From: Verrucomicrobiota bacterium
GTDB lineage: Bacteria > Verrucomicrobiota > Verrucomicrobiia > Limisphaerales > J093
Direction: 5' to 3'
DNA: 64,000 bases
NCBI GenBank assembly: GCA_016871715.1
Contig: VHCO01000003.1
Span: 1 to 64,000, forward strand
A model generated the notes under the pieces. It was given only the letters and a program-made list of their open reading frames with translations, did not search any database and had not been told where the DNA came from. Shown one piece after another: positions 50,639 to 60,041 of this stretch. The translations under genes and the position numbers were made by a program. The stretch's first letter is position 1. The number at the start of each line of letters is the position of its first letter.

Positions 50639-51728
50639 ATGAAAACGCAACGTTGGGAAGCTGTTCCGCGTCGTCTCGGTTACCTGGGTGCTGAGCGTGG
50701 CGGGCGGGTGGTCGGGCGGGGCGGCGGCGCTGCCGGATCCGGCGGTGGTGAAGGCCCAGTTCATCTCAGATCGTCCGCCGGTGCCCTCGAGCCACGCCTC
50801 GACGATCTGCGAGACGCCCGCGGGTTTGTTGGCGGCCTGGTTTGGGGGCACGCACGAGGGCGCTGTGGATGTCGGCATCTGGCTGTCGCGCAACGCGGGT
50901 GGCCGGTGGTCGGAACCGGAGGAGGTCGCCAACGGCTTCGACACGGCGCGGCAACGCCGGTTCCCGTGCTGGAACCCGGTCCTTTTTCAGCGCCAGAATG
51001 GCGATCTATTGTTGTTCTACAAGGTGGGCCCCAGCCCGGCGACTTGGTGGGGGATGATGCGGGTGTCCAAAGACCATGGCCAGAGCTGGACGGATTTGCG
51101 GCGCTTGCCCGACGGCATCGTGGGGCCGGTGCGCAGCAAGCCGATCGAGCGGTGGGACGGGAGCCTACTTTGCGGCTCCAGCTCGGAGGACAAGGGTTGG
51201 CGGGTCCACATGGAAACCACGGACGACCCGATGAAATGGTGGAGCAGTTCGGGTCCGCTGAACGCGGCGTTTACGGTGGGGGCGATTCAACCCACGGTTT
51301 TGGCGCATGGGCTCTACAAGTTCCAAATCCTGTGCCGCACCAAGCAGGGTCGCATCTACAGTTCGTGGTCGACCAACAACGCGGCGTCGTGGGGCGAGCT
51401 TAAACGGACCGCGCTACCGAACCCGAACAGCGCGATCGACGCGGTGCGGTTGCAGGGCGGCCACATGTTGTTGGTGTACAACCACTCGAGTGTCGACCGC
51501 AGCCGGCTCAACGTGGCGGTCTCGTTGGACGGGCAGATTTGGATGGCCGCGATGGAGCTGGAGAACGAGCCCGGCAGCGAGTTTTCCTACCCGGCCGTCA
51601 TCCAGGCCAAGGACAATCTGGTGCACGTGACCTACACCTGGAAACGCCAACGCATTAAGCACGTCGTGATCGACCCGGCCAAGGTGATGCTGCGCGAGAT
51701 ACCCGAGGGGCGCTGGCCGGCACCCTAG
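50639..51728 (+). CDS. Secreted sialidase-like BNR-repeat protein (frameshift in the signal peptide)
   Basis: The main frame opens at GTG 50688. Upstream in the same frame, KRNVGKLFRVVSVTWVLSVAGGW forms a perfect signal peptide that would follow ATG 50639 if the AAAA at 50642-50645 had one A fewer (Met-Lys-Arg-Asn). I therefore place the start at 50639 with a one-base insertion. The mature domain of about 330 residues is a BNR_2-type beta-propeller (SHASTICETPAGLLAAWFGG, WNPVLFQRQNGDLLLFYK, and the Asp-box SKDHGQSW). Members are annotated as exo-alpha-sialidases, but many family members in this phylum act on other sugars or are uncharacterised. Its end is 17 bases from the convergent O-antigen ligase gene. 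Confidence 0.75.
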
Positions 51729-51745
51729 GCGGCGGCTACAGCCAA

Positions 51746-53350
51746 CTACTGCGGGCGGGCGAGACAGACGCTGATGGCGCACAAGACCAGGAAGAGCAGC
51801 AGTAGCGAGTAGATTTGGAAGGGGAAATCGAAGCGGGCGTGGAAGAGGCACCCGGCCAGGGCGAGCCAGATCATCGTCGCCAGGTCCCAGCGGCAGGCGA
51901 TCCCGTCGCGCCACCACCAGCGTGCGAAGGCGTGGGCGAGCATCAGCACGATGAGAGCGAAGCCGAGCCAGCCGAAGGTGATGACGGTCTGGAGCCAGTC
52001 GTCGTGGGCATAGGCGGCCCAATCTTCACGGGGGCTGGCGCGATAGAGTTGGTACATGGTGCCGAAGGTGCCGGGGCCGGTGCCGAAGAGGGGATGGTCG
52101 ACGGCCATCTTGCGCGCGTTCTGGTAGATCTCGACGCGGTCGCCGAGGTCGTCCATGAAGGCGTTACCGAGGCCGCCTTGGATTTGGCTCCAGCCGAGGT
52201 AAGCCACGAGCAAGATCGCCAGAACAAAGGGCGCGGCCATGGCCGCCCGGGTGCCGGAGGTGGCGCTCCAGTTGGCCGCCAGCAACACCGCCAACGCCCC
52301 CACCGCCAGCCCGATCGCAATGACCACTCCACCGCTGCTCGCCGAGATGATGGGACAGGCGATCTGCACCAACACACACGGCAGGAGCACCAGGTGCGGG
52401 TTGTTCCCCAGGCGGGCCGGGCCGGTTCGCACGGTGCGACTGGCGTGGAAGAGCGTCCACCAAAAGGCCAGACTCACCGGCCACAGCAGGTTGAAATACT
52501 GGGCGCCATTGCCCCGGTAGGTGAACGGGCCGAAATGGAAGTCGGCACCGCCGAACCGCGGCAGCAACACCCACAGGAGTCGGTCGGTGCCGTCGAGGCG
52601 CTGCAGAATGGCGACTGCGCCGAGCAGTGTCCCGTTGAGGCAAAGCACCCACAACAGGCGCGACAACCGCTCCGGCAGACCGGTGGGCGCGCGCGGCGCG
52701 ACTTCGGGAAAGACGGCCTCCTCCTCGCCGCTCTCGCGCGGGGTCTTGCCCAGCAGCCAATCGCGCGTGGCCCAGAACACGCAAGCCAAGGCGAGGTATT
52801 GCCAGCAAGCGAACCAGGTTGCGCCGCCAGCGTAGCTGTGGGGCAGCCAGGGGAGATAGCGTTCGTTGAATCGGGGCACTGGCTCGCCAAACCAGGCGCG
52901 GGCATTGGCCGCGCTCAGGAAGCCGTAGCCCAAGACCAGCACCGTCAGCAGCGCTAACGACCGAGTCAGCCAGCGAGCGCACTTGGTATGGGGGCGGAAG
53001 AGGGCCGGTTGGCCGGGTTGGGCCACCTCCTCGCCCCAGCGCGGTGGGCAGTAACCGGTCCGGACGCGCAGCCAGCGCTTGCACAGCCAGAGGCAACCGA
53101 GGGCGTAGCCGATGGTGTTCAGGGTCCAGATGGCCCATTCCTGCGTCGTACCGAACGCCCAGGGGGACAAGACCACCGCCGCCCCCAGGAGCAGACCTGT
53201 CGCCCGATCGCAGAATCGATACGAGCTCGGTGTGGTGGGTGGCGCCGGATCGCCTGGGTCGTGGCCGGGACCGTCCGGTGAGGCCCGCGGCACTTGGGGC
53301 TCGCTGGGCAGGGCCGCACTTGATCCGCCGCGGGAATCCATCGGCCCCAT
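51746..53350 (-). CDS. O-antigen ligase/Wzy_C family membrane protein
   Basis: A 534-residue polytopic protein with about 12 helices. The Wzy_C periplasmic loop and its landmark are clear: DRVEIYQNARKMAVDHPLFGTGPGTFGTMY, then AYAHDDWLQTVITFGWLG. Members transfer or polymerise undecaprenyl-linked glycans at the periplasmic face (WaaL or Wzy). The sequence alone does not separate ligase from polymerase. It is the last gene of a tight minus-strand operon beginning with the serine palmitoyltransferase-like gene, and lies 29 bases after the transglutaminase-like gene. The first 45 residues are a Pro/Ala/Ser-rich cytosolic leader; ATG 53341 is an alternative start. Confidence 0.85.
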   Translation of the reverse strand: MGPMDSRGGSSAALPSEPQVPRASPDGPGHDPGDPAPPTTPSSYRFCDRATGLLLGAAVVLSPWAFGTTQEWAIWTLNTIGYALGCLWLCKRWLRVRTGYCPPRWGEEVAQPGQPALFRPHTKCARWLTRSLALLTVLVLGYGFLSAANARAWFGEPVPRFNERYLPWLPHSYAGGATWFACWQYLALACVFWATRDWLLGKTPRESGEEEAVFPEVAPRAPTGLPERLSRLLWVLCLNGTLLGAVAILQRLDGTDRLLWVLLPRFGGADFHFGPFTYRGNGAQYFNLLWPVSLAFWWTLFHASRTVRTGPARLGNNPHLVLLPCVLVQIACPIISASSGGVVIAIGLAVGALAVLLAANWSATSGTRAAMAAPFVLAILLVAYLGWSQIQGGLGNAFMDDLGDRVEIYQNARKMAVDHPLFGTGPGTFGTMYQLYRASPREDWAAYAHDDWLQTVITFGWLGFALIVLMLAHAFARWWWRDGIACRWDLATMIWLALAGCLFHARFDFPFQIYSLLLLFLVLCAISVCLARPQ

Positions 53351-53379
53351 TCAAGCCAAGGCCCCTGCCGCTCACAAGC

Positions 53380-54843
53380 CTAAAACCCGAGCTCGCGCCA
53401 TTCGAGTTGGTAGGTGAACTGGTCGAAGTACACATTGCGGCCGTTGACCTCGAGTTCGCCTCGCTGGAAGTCCACCGGGTCCGACCGGAGGCTGGTCTTG
53501 GCTGGGCTGAGGAGTTGGTTGTGATCGGCGTTTGCGGCCAGGCGATACGCCGAGAGGCCGCCGAAGTAGAAGTCGCGCAGTTCGATTCGCTCGGCAGCGG
53601 TGAGGTTGCCGCCGTACTGCCGGGCGAAAATGCCTTGGTACGGATCGACCGGCACCCAGCCGTAGGGCGCGAGGAAGATCTCGCACCAGTCGTGGATGGT
53701 CTGGGCTCCCGGGAAGAGGCTCCAGCCCGACTGCCAGCGCGCCGGGATGCCGCTCAACCGGCACAGGGTGATGAAGAGGAAGGCTGCCTGACCACAGTCG
53801 CCATACCGCTGTTGCAGGCAATAGGCACCCAGATCCGGCACCGTCGAGTACTCGCGAGCGTAGCTGTATTGGATGTGGTCGGCGATCCAGTCGTAATAGC
53901 GTTTGGCCAGGCGGGCCGGGTTGGCTTCCCCGGCCCCGAGTTCGCGCGCCAGGCGCCGCATGGGCTCGGCGAACTGCACGTGCGGCGCTTCCGTCAAGTA
54001 GGGCTGGAGAGCGGCGTCGCCGGCGTCCCCAGCACGAACCCGCACCGGGTCGACTTCGATCCATACTCCGTACGCGGTATAGGCGTATTGGATGCGGAAG
54101 CGCGTGGGGGCGGCCTGGGCGGCCGGTTGCTCGAGGTAGGCCGAGCGAATTGGACTCGATCGATGCCCAAGCTGCGCCCCGGCCGGCTCGCTGGTCACCC
54201 ACTCGAAATCGGTCTGATAGGGGTATTCGCGCGGAATCGGAATCCAGGCGCGGATCCGTTCGCCTGCGGTGGCGGCGCCTTCGTGGACGCCGATGGTCAT
54301 CGTCACCGCCAGTCGGCGGGGGAGCACGTAGGGGTGAGCCTGGGCACGAGCAGCAGCGCGGATGGCGCGCGCGTCCGCCAAGTAAGCCGCCGGCAACGCG
54401 TCGGTCCGGGGTGGATTCACGCGCCGCGCCTCAAGTTCTGGGTGGCGGAAGAACAGGTTGCTGACGCTGGGACCGATGAACCTGTGCACCCCATCGATGG
54501 TGCGGCCGTCGAACCAACCTTGGGCCAGCCACCGCTCGAATTCCTCCTCCGCCAGGTCGCGGACGGACTGCCGGAGCGCGTCCCACAACGCCGCTCGGGT
54601 GAGCCGGTAGTCCTTCCGAATGCGAATCAGCCGCTCGTGCTCGAAGGCGAGGCGCGCGCGCTCGGGGTCGGTCAACGATGCGTCCGAGAGCGCGGCGGCG
54701 AGGAGGGCCTCGGCTTGGGCGAAGAGTCCCTGGTCGGCGAGGGCCGCGACTCGGTGCAGCGTGGCGGTGGGCGCCACGGGGTTTGCGGCGAGCATGGGGG
54801 CGGCGGTCATGACGATCAAGCAGAGCAAGAACGATGCATTCAT
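53380..54843 (-). CDS. Secreted transglutaminase-like protein
   Basis: ATG 54843 starts a signal peptide (FLLCLIVMTAAPMLAANP); the longer open frame to 55227 lies inside the upstream gene. The 487-residue protein has a helical N-terminal region, a beta domain (RLAVTMTIGVHEGA ... RAWIPIPREYPYQ) and a C-terminal Transglut_core fold with Cys350 in YGDCGQAAFLF, His384 in TIHDWCEIF and Asp400 in VPVDPYQG, a complete triad. It could cleave or crosslink a cell-envelope peptide or polymer. The position between a PAP2 protein and an O-antigen ligase suggests a role in envelope assembly; this is inference. Confidence 0.8.
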   Translation of the reverse strand: MNASFLLCLIVMTAAPMLAANPVAPTATLHRVAALADQGLFAQAEALLAAALSDASLTDPERARLAFEHERLIRIRKDYRLTRAALWDALRQSVRDLAEEEFERWLAQGWFDGRTIDGVHRFIGPSVSNLFFRHPELEARRVNPPRTDALPAAYLADARAIRAAARAQAHPYVLPRRLAVTMTIGVHEGAATAGERIRAWIPIPREYPYQTDFEWVTSEPAGAQLGHRSSPIRSAYLEQPAAQAAPTRFRIQYAYTAYGVWIEVDPVRVRAGDAGDAALQPYLTEAPHVQFAEPMRRLARELGAGEANPARLAKRYYDWIADHIQYSYAREYSTVPDLGAYCLQQRYGDCGQAAFLFITLCRLSGIPARWQSGWSLFPGAQTIHDWCEIFLAPYGWVPVDPYQGIFARQYGGNLTAAERIELRDFYFGGLSAYRLAANADHNQLLSPAKTSLRSDPVDFQRGELEVNGRNVYFDQFTYQLEWRELGF

Positions 54844-54853
54844 GATGGGAACC

Positions 54854-55786
54854 CTACGGGTGCGGACCGGGGCCGGCGTGCTCGTGGAAGCGCCGGTAGA
54901 GCCGATGCCCGAGGGGCACGAGGAGGGCCGCGGTGAAGGCGCCGGCAATGACGTCGATGACGTAATGATACCGGCAGTAGACCGTCGACGCGCACAACAG
55001 CAATGCGACTGCCAGATGGAGCCAGCGAATGGGCCGTAGGTACAGGAAAGAAAACCAGACGGTGCACAAGGCCACCGCGACGTGGCTGCTGGGGAAGGCG
55101 GCCCCCGGTGCCTCGAAGTTGCGGTAGATCCACGCCATGAGTTGGAAGAACGGCCCGACCTTGATGGCGTCCGGGTAGGTCGGGTTGCCAGCGTACGCCT
55201 GGATTTCGACGGGGAGATCGAAGCCATCGATCTCGCGGAAGAACGCTCGGGGTCCCATCACCGGCAGGAGGATATAGGCCAAGTAGCAGAGGTAGAAGAC
55301 AAACGACACAATCGAGACGAAGTGGAAGAAGTGCGGGCGATTCCGGATCAGCAGCGCCAGCCCCACACCCGCCACCATCACGTAGTAGGAGAAATAGGAG
55401 GCATAGAAAAGCTCGCTCACTGCCAAGTACGGCAGCGCGTCCATGAACTCCAGGCAAGGTTGGGCGCCGAAGAGCCGCTCCTCCGCCCAGATGAAGTGCG
55501 CGTCCAGGTAGTCCGGCACAAACATCCGGTTCAACGCGCCGGTCTCCCGGTAGAAACCCGTGTAGAGCAGCACCGGATAGAAGTGGCGCAGGAAACCCAG
55601 CACCCCCGCCTGGCGCCAGCGCGCGTGCCCGACAACGAGGCCATGCACCAGCAGCAGACAAGCGCCGTGCGCCGCCAGCAGCCAACCCCAGTAGGGCACT
55701 GTCGAGTTGTGGAATCCCAGGATCAACAACCCCACCACCACCACGTATCCCTGGGTTGCATAATCGATGAAGATGTAGTGCTTCAT
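54854..55786 (-). CDS. PAP2-superfamily membrane protein, candidate inositol-phosphorylceramide-synthase-type transferase
   Basis: A 310-residue protein with about seven or eight helices. The PAP2 catalytic motifs are FPSSHVAVA (His235) and CRYHYVIDVIAG (His274, Asp278). The arrangement, with both motifs in the last third and no KxxxxxxRP block at the usual place, matches the PAP2_3 branch that contains Aur1-like inositol-phosphotransferases and bacterial IPC synthases. It lies 10 bases after the reductase gene and two genes after a serine palmitoyltransferase-like gene, which makes a head-group transferase for a sphingolipid-like product plausible. A plain lipid phosphatase is the alternative. 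Confidence 0.65.
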   Translation of the reverse strand: MKHYIFIDYATQGYVVVVGLLILGFHNSTVPYWGWLLAAHGACLLLVHGLVVGHARWRQAGVLGFLRHFYPVLLYTGFYRETGALNRMFVPDYLDAHFIWAEERLFGAQPCLEFMDALPYLAVSELFYASYFSYYVMVAGVGLALLIRNRPHFFHFVSIVSFVFYLCYLAYILLPVMGPRAFFREIDGFDLPVEIQAYAGNPTYPDAIKVGPFFQLMAWIYRNFEAPGAAFPSSHVAVALCTVWFSFLYLRPIRWLHLAVALLLCASTVYCRYHYVIDVIAGAFTAALLVPLGHRLYRRFHEHAGPGPHP

Positions 55787-55795
55787 GTAGGTGCG

Positions 55796-56776
55796 TCACC
55801 GCCAACCCTCGGCCCGATACCAGCGCAAGGTCCCTTCGAGCCCCGAGCGCAGGCCGGTCGGGCAGGATAGTTCCGCCTCGAACCGCAACCGCCGCGTCTC
55901 CGCCACCCACCCGGGCGCAGTCAGCTCCCGACATTTGCCGTTCGCCAAGATACTCGCGCGGCCGGTCCAGCGGCTCACCATGCCCGCCGCCAAACACAGC
56001 GGCCGCCACGCCGCGTTCGGCAAGACCAGGCGTCGAGCCGACACCCCCAATTGGCGAGCGATTTCCTCGCCTAAGCCTCGCGCGGTCACGACTTCATCGG
56101 CGGCGACGTGATAGGGGACGCCGAGCGGGATGGGTCGCGTGAGGGTCTGCACCACGACCTCGGCGAGATCCCGAGCGTAGACCAGGCTTAATTCTTGGCG
56201 CCCGCCGCCGAAGCAGGGCAGCCAACCGGATCGAACCGCCCGAACCAGCGCCAACAACTCCGCGTCGCGCGGTCCGTAAACGGCGCACGGGCGCAGGATC
56301 AGGAAGGGCGCCCGACAGGCCGCATATTCCCGCTCGGCCGCCGCTTTGCTGTGCCCGTAGACCGAGACGGGGCGGGGCGTGGCGGACTCACGGGCGGGTG
56401 CCGCGGCGGTGCCTGGGCCCGAAACCGCCAGGCTCGAGAGGTGGACCACGCGTTCGATGTGGGCGGCGTGGGCGTTGAGCGCAACGACCAGGTTGCGGGT
56501 TCCGCCCTGGTTCACGCGGAATAGCTCGGACGGCCGCACGGCTTTGGTCAGGCCGGCACAGTGGATCGCGTGGGTGACTCCGTCCACCGCACGCACCAGG
56601 CCGTCGGGCTCGGTGATCGAACCCTCCCGCAGCTCGACGCGATCCGCCTGGGCGGCGATGAACCGGCGTGAGCTGGTGGAACGGACCAGAGCGACCGTGG
56701 CGATGCCCCGGGCACAGAGCGCATCGAGGATGTGGCTACCCACGAAGCCGGTTGCGCCTGTCAGCAACACCCTCAT
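55796..56776 (-). CDS. NAD-dependent epimerase/dehydratase-family reductase (candidate ceramide reductase)
   Basis: ATG 56776 is chosen because the Rossmann motif follows immediately; the open frame extends back to 56905 in non-coding-like sequence. The 326-residue extended SDR has GATGFVG at 7-13, the catalytic Tyr140 and Lys144 in YGHSK, and serine in HLSSLA. The C-terminal half is of the substrate-binding type. Family members act on nucleotide sugars, sterols or 3-keto lipids. Caulobacter CerR, which reduces the sphingoid intermediate, belongs to this superfamily. The operon context with a serine palmitoyltransferase-like gene favours that role over sugar metabolism, but the assignment is by context. 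Confidence 0.7.
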   Translation of the reverse strand: MRVLLTGATGFVGSHILDALCARGIATVALVRSTSSRRFIAAQADRVELREGSITEPDGLVRAVDGVTHAIHCAGLTKAVRPSELFRVNQGGTRNLVVALNAHAAHIERVVHLSSLAVSGPGTAAAPARESATPRPVSVYGHSKAAAEREYAACRAPFLILRPCAVYGPRDAELLALVRAVRSGWLPCFGGGRQELSLVYARDLAEVVVQTLTRPIPLGVPYHVAADEVVTARGLGEEIARQLGVSARRLVLPNAAWRPLCLAAGMVSRWTGRASILANGKCRELTAPGWVAETRRLRFEAELSCPTGLRSGLEGTLRWYRAEGWR

Positions 56777-56911
56777 GGCGCTCACCGCGGCAGGAGTCGA
56801 AAGGGCGGCCGGCTCAGCGCCGCCGCACCACCGGCGCCGCCCACGCAGGGCCGGGTCTCGAGGCACAGGTTGGGCGGACGCTCCCGCACGGCAGCGCCGG
56901 GGCAAGCCCGG

Positions 56912-58243
56912 CTAGATGAGGCCGAGCTCGCGGCCGACGCGGCCCATTTTTTCGAGGGCGAAGTCGATCTGGGAGTCGGTGTGGGTCGCCATGAGGCTCA
57001 GGCGCAGCAGTTCCTGCCCGGGCGGCACGCCGGGCGACACCACCGGGTTAACGAAGACCCCTTCCTCTTCGAGGCGTTTGCAGAACTTGAAGGTCCGCAT
57101 CAAATCCCGGCAGTAGACCGGCAAGATGGGGGTTTGGGATGCGCCGAGGTCGAACCCGAGCGACAGCAACCCGCGCTTGAGCCGATCGGTATGATGCCAC
57201 AACTGCTGGATGCGCTCCGGCTCCGAGGCCATGATCTCGAGTGCCGCCAGCACCGCGGCGGCGTTGGCAGGGCTCATGCTCGCGCTGAAGATCAGCGCCT
57301 TCGAGTGATGTTTGAGATAGTCGATCGTCTCGAAATCCGAGGCGATGAACCCGCCCAGGCTCGCCAGGGACTTGCTGAAGGTGCCCATGATGAGATGCAC
57401 CTGATCGGTCAGCTCGAAGTGGGCGGGCGTGCCGGCCCCTTGCGCCCCGAGCACGCCGACGGCGTGCGCGTCGTCTACCATCACCACCGCTTCATATTGG
57501 CGCGCCAACCGGCACAGCTCGGGCAGTTGAATGATGTCCCCCTCCATGCTGAACACCCCGTCCACCACGATGAGCTTGCCCGCGTCCGGCTCGATCAGGC
57601 GCAACCGGTTCTCGAGGGCGGCCAGGTCTTTGTGGGCGAACCGGACGAACTTCCCCTGCGAGAGCAGACAACCCTCGACGATGCTGGCATGGTCGCTCTT
57701 GTCCGCGATGGCGTATTCGCCTTTGCCCACCAAGGCGCTGATCACGCCCAGATTCACCTGAAACCCCGTGCTGTAGAGCAGGACGGCTTCCTTCCGCACC
57801 AACCGCGCCAACGCCTGCTCGAGCTCGAGGTGGATGTCCAACGTCCCATTCAGAAAGCGCGAGCCGGCACACCCCGTGCCGTACTTCTCGACCGCCGCGC
57901 GCGCGGCGGCCTTGATTTTGGGATGGTTGGTCAGCCCTAGGTAACTGTTCGACCCGAGCATCAGCACCCGTTTGCCGTCGATGATGACCTCCGTGTCTTG
58001 GGCGGAGGAAATCGTCCGGAAATACGGGTACAAACCCAGGGCGCGCACCTGGGCAGCGCTCTTGAATTGCCGCACCTTGTCCAGCAGCCGCGGCCCGCCC
58101 CCCGTCCGCCGCCGGCCGCTGACCTCGGGTCGCAGCCCCTCCTGGCCGTCGCCCGGCACCCCGCCCCTCCGCGCTGCGGGCCGGACGGTCGTCCGGGCGG
58201 GTTCTGGCGTTACCACCGTTCCAGTATGATCGTTGCCTTTCAT
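56912..58243 (-). CDS. PLP-dependent alpha-oxoamine synthase, serine palmitoyltransferase-like
   Basis: A 443-residue fold-type I aminotransferase of the KBL/BioF/SPT class. The PLP lysine is Lys291 in [12 protein letters not shown], with Asp257 in VMVDDAH and His185 in DKSDHAS. The stretch [19 protein letters not shown], then [14 protein letters not shown] and [14 protein letters not shown], resembles Bacteroidetes serine palmitoyltransferases more than BioF or KBL as I recall them. The expected reaction is serine plus a fatty acyl thioester to 3-ketosphinganine. The first 50 residues are a Gly/Arg-rich extension of doubtful reality. It is the first gene of the minus-strand operon; no bio genes are near, which argues against BioF. 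Confidence 0.75.
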   Translation of the reverse strand: MKGNDHTGTVVTPEPARTTVRPAARRGGVPGDGQEGLRPEVSGRRRTGGGPRLLDKVRQFKSAAQVRALGLYPYFRTISSAQDTEVIIDGKRVLMLGSNSYLGLTNHPKIKAAARAAVEKYGTGCAGSRFLNGTLDIHLELEQALARLVRKEAVLLYSTGFQVNLGVISALVGKGEYAIADKSDHASIVEGCLLSQGKFVRFAHKDLAALENRLRLIEPDAGKLIVVDGVFSMEGDIIQLPELCRLARQYEAVVMVDDAHAVGVLGAQGAGTPAHFELTDQVHLIMGTFSKSLASLGGFIASDFETIDYLKHHSKALIFSASMSPANAAAVLAALEIMASEPERIQQLWHHTDRLKRGLLSLGFDLGASQTPILPVYCRDLMRTFKFCKRLEEEGVFVNPVVSPGVPPGQELLRLSLMATHTDSQIDFALEKMGRVGRELGLI

Positions 58244-58446
58244 GGCCGCCTTCGCCAGCCGCTGAGCGATCCGTCATCTTTCCCCCCCGCGACAGTGGGT
58301 CGGCTGGGACAACACTGTGGCCCGTGATGATGGCGCGAACCGGGTAGGACAGTTATCAGTTCCAAAATGTGGCAAAAGCCTCAAATCAAGCCCGGGCGCC
58401 TGTCAAGCGGTTTGTAACCGCGCCCGCCGCCCGCCGGGAAATAGGA

Positions 58447-58476
58447 TTGCCGCTGACCCGCGCGGGATGCTATGCA
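58447..58476 (+). promoter_or_regulatory. Weak candidate promoter before the CxxC protein-rnc pair
   Basis: TTGCCG (58447-58452) and TATGCA (58471-58476) with an 18-base spacer lie about 60 bases before ATG 58538. Matches to sigma-70 are partial. The surrounding 58244-58537 region separates divergent genes and shows nothing else. Confidence 0.2.
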
Positions 58477-58537
58477 GAGGGCACGCGTGCGGCCGCTCTG
58501 CCGTCGAGCCGGCTGCACCGGACGAACCGAAGGTATC

Positions 58538-59248
58538 ATGGAATGGAACATCCAGTCGCGCGCCCACGCTTGCCAGGAATGCGGGCGCGGTTTCCGCGAC
58601 CGCGAGCGCCTGCATACGCTGCTGTTCGACGAGCGCCAGGGCTACCGGCGCTTCGATGTCTGCGCCGACTGCTGGGAGGCGCAGTACGGCCAGGGAGCCA
58701 ACCATCGCAAGGGCTTCGTCTCCCATTGGCAAGGCGTTCATGAAGTGCCCACGCCCAAGCCGGAGCCGATCCAGAAGGAGACGGCCGAGACCCTGCTGCG
58801 CAAGTTGGCCGAGCGGAATCAACCGGAGCATCGAGCCGCCTGTTTCATCCTGGCCGTGATGCTCGAGCGCAAGCGCTTGCTCCGGGTCAAAGCGGAGAAC
58901 CTCACCGCGGGCCAGCGCTTCTTCCTCTATGAGCACGCTCGTAACGGCGATCTGTTCACCATCCTGGACCCCAACCTGCAACTGGATCAGCTCGAAGTCG
59001 TCCAGCGCGAAGTCGCGCAACTCCTTGAACAGGGCCTCCCTGCCCCGCCGAGCTCCGATCCCTCGCCACCTGTGCCAGACCCGCCCCACGCGGCGGCGCC
59101 AACCCTCACCGCGCCCGTCCCGGCCGAGGCCAGCGGCGGTTCTGATGAGCCAGCCAACGCGCCAGCCACCGAGCCGCCTCCACCCGACGCGACGGCGGCA
59201 ACCTCGGCAGTCGCCCGCGACGGACAAACGCCCGACGCTCCCACATGA
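58538..59248 (+). CDS. Conserved CxxC zinc-finger-like protein, translationally coupled to rnc
   Basis: ATG 58538 follows GAAGG at five bases and matches the start of related proteins (EWNIQSRAHACQECGRGF). The N-terminal 45 residues hold CxxC (CQEC) and, later, CADC, a probable zinc ribbon. A helical domain follows (KETAETLLRKLAERNQPEH, then FILAVMLERKRLL and YEHARNGDLFTILDPNLQLDQLE), with a Pro/Ala/Ser-rich tail of about 60 residues. I recall homologues in Verrucomicrobiota and Planctomycetota without known function. The stop overlaps the rnc start by four bases (ATGA), so the two are probably co-translated, hinting at a link to RNA processing. Confidence 0.75.
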   Translation: MEWNIQSRAHACQECGRGFRDRERLHTLLFDERQGYRRFDVCADCWEAQYGQGANHRKGFVSHWQGVHEVPTPKPEPIQKETAETLLRKLAERNQPEHRAACFILAVMLERKRLLRVKAENLTAGQRFFLYEHARNGDLFTILDPNLQLDQLEVVQREVAQLLEQGLPAPPSSDPSPPVPDPPHAAAPTLTAPVPAEASGGSDEPANAPATEPPPPDATAATSAVARDGQTPDAPT

Positions 59249-60006
59249 ACGAGGCCGGCGGACCAGACGAGGCCAACAGCGGGGTGGCGCTCGGCGCGGC
59301 GCGGATGGACCTCGAGTTGGGGTATGCGTTCCAGGAACCGACGCTGCTGCGACGCGCGCTGACGCATCCATCCGCTTCCGGCGAACCCGGCAGTGGCCTC
59401 GATCATAACCAACGTCTCGAATTCCTGGGCGACGCCGTGTTGCAGTTGATCCTGACTGAAGAGCTTTACCAGCGGTTCCCGCGCTGGGGAGAAGGGCTGC
59501 TCACCAAAGCCCGGGCCCGACTGGTCAACCGCCATTCGCTCGCCGCGCTCGGAGCCCAACTCCAACTGGGCCGACACCTCATCCTGAGCCGAGGCGAAGA
59601 GCGCTCTCGCGGACGCGAGCGGCCGTCGGCCTTGGCGGATGCCTTCGAGGCGGTGCTGGGGGCGGTTTATGTTGATGGCGGCTACGGCGCCGCACGCACC
59701 TTTGTCTTGCGACAGTACGCCGCCCCACTCGAAGAACTCACCCGCGGACCGGATGTCGACAATCCCAAAGGTGAGCTGCAAGAGCTGCTTCAGGGCGGTT
59801 CTCTCGAGCTGCCGCTCTACCGCCTCGAGCAAGCCAGCGGCCCTGACCACGACCGCGACTTCGAATGCGCGGTGTATCATGGCGGGGTCGAGCTCGGGCG
59901 CGGTCGCGGCAAGAGCAAACGCGCGGCGGAGACGGATGCGGCCTTGGACGCCCTCGCGCGGCTGCGCGCGGCCGGCCTGACCGCCGCCGCTTCCAACAAC
60001 GTCTAG
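59245..60006 (+). CDS. rnc: Ribonuclease III
   Basis: A 253-residue cytosolic endonuclease for double-stranded RNA (rRNA and mRNA maturation). The catalytic domain has the signature NQRLEFLGDAVL with Glu59 and Asp63, and the second metal site Asp132 and Glu135 in ADAFEAVLGAVYVDGG. A double-stranded RNA-binding domain follows from about residue 170 (NPKGELQELLQ ... GRGKSKRAAETDAA). The first position of the signature is NQR rather than NER, a variant also found in other bacteria. The start overlaps the upstream gene by four bases. Confidence 0.95.
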   Translation: MNEAGGPDEANSGVALGAARMDLELGYAFQEPTLLRRALTHPSASGEPGSGLDHNQRLEFLGDAVLQLILTEELYQRFPRWGEGLLTKARARLVNRHSLAALGAQLQLGRHLILSRGEERSRGRERPSALADAFEAVLGAVYVDGGYGAARTFVLRQYAAPLEELTRGPDVDNPKGELQELLQGGSLELPLYRLEQASGPDHDRDFECAVYHGGVELGRGRGKSKRAAETDAALDALARLRAAGLTAAASNNV

Positions 60007-60041
60007 CTTTGCGGATGAGATTGAGTCCATCTAGGTGACCC

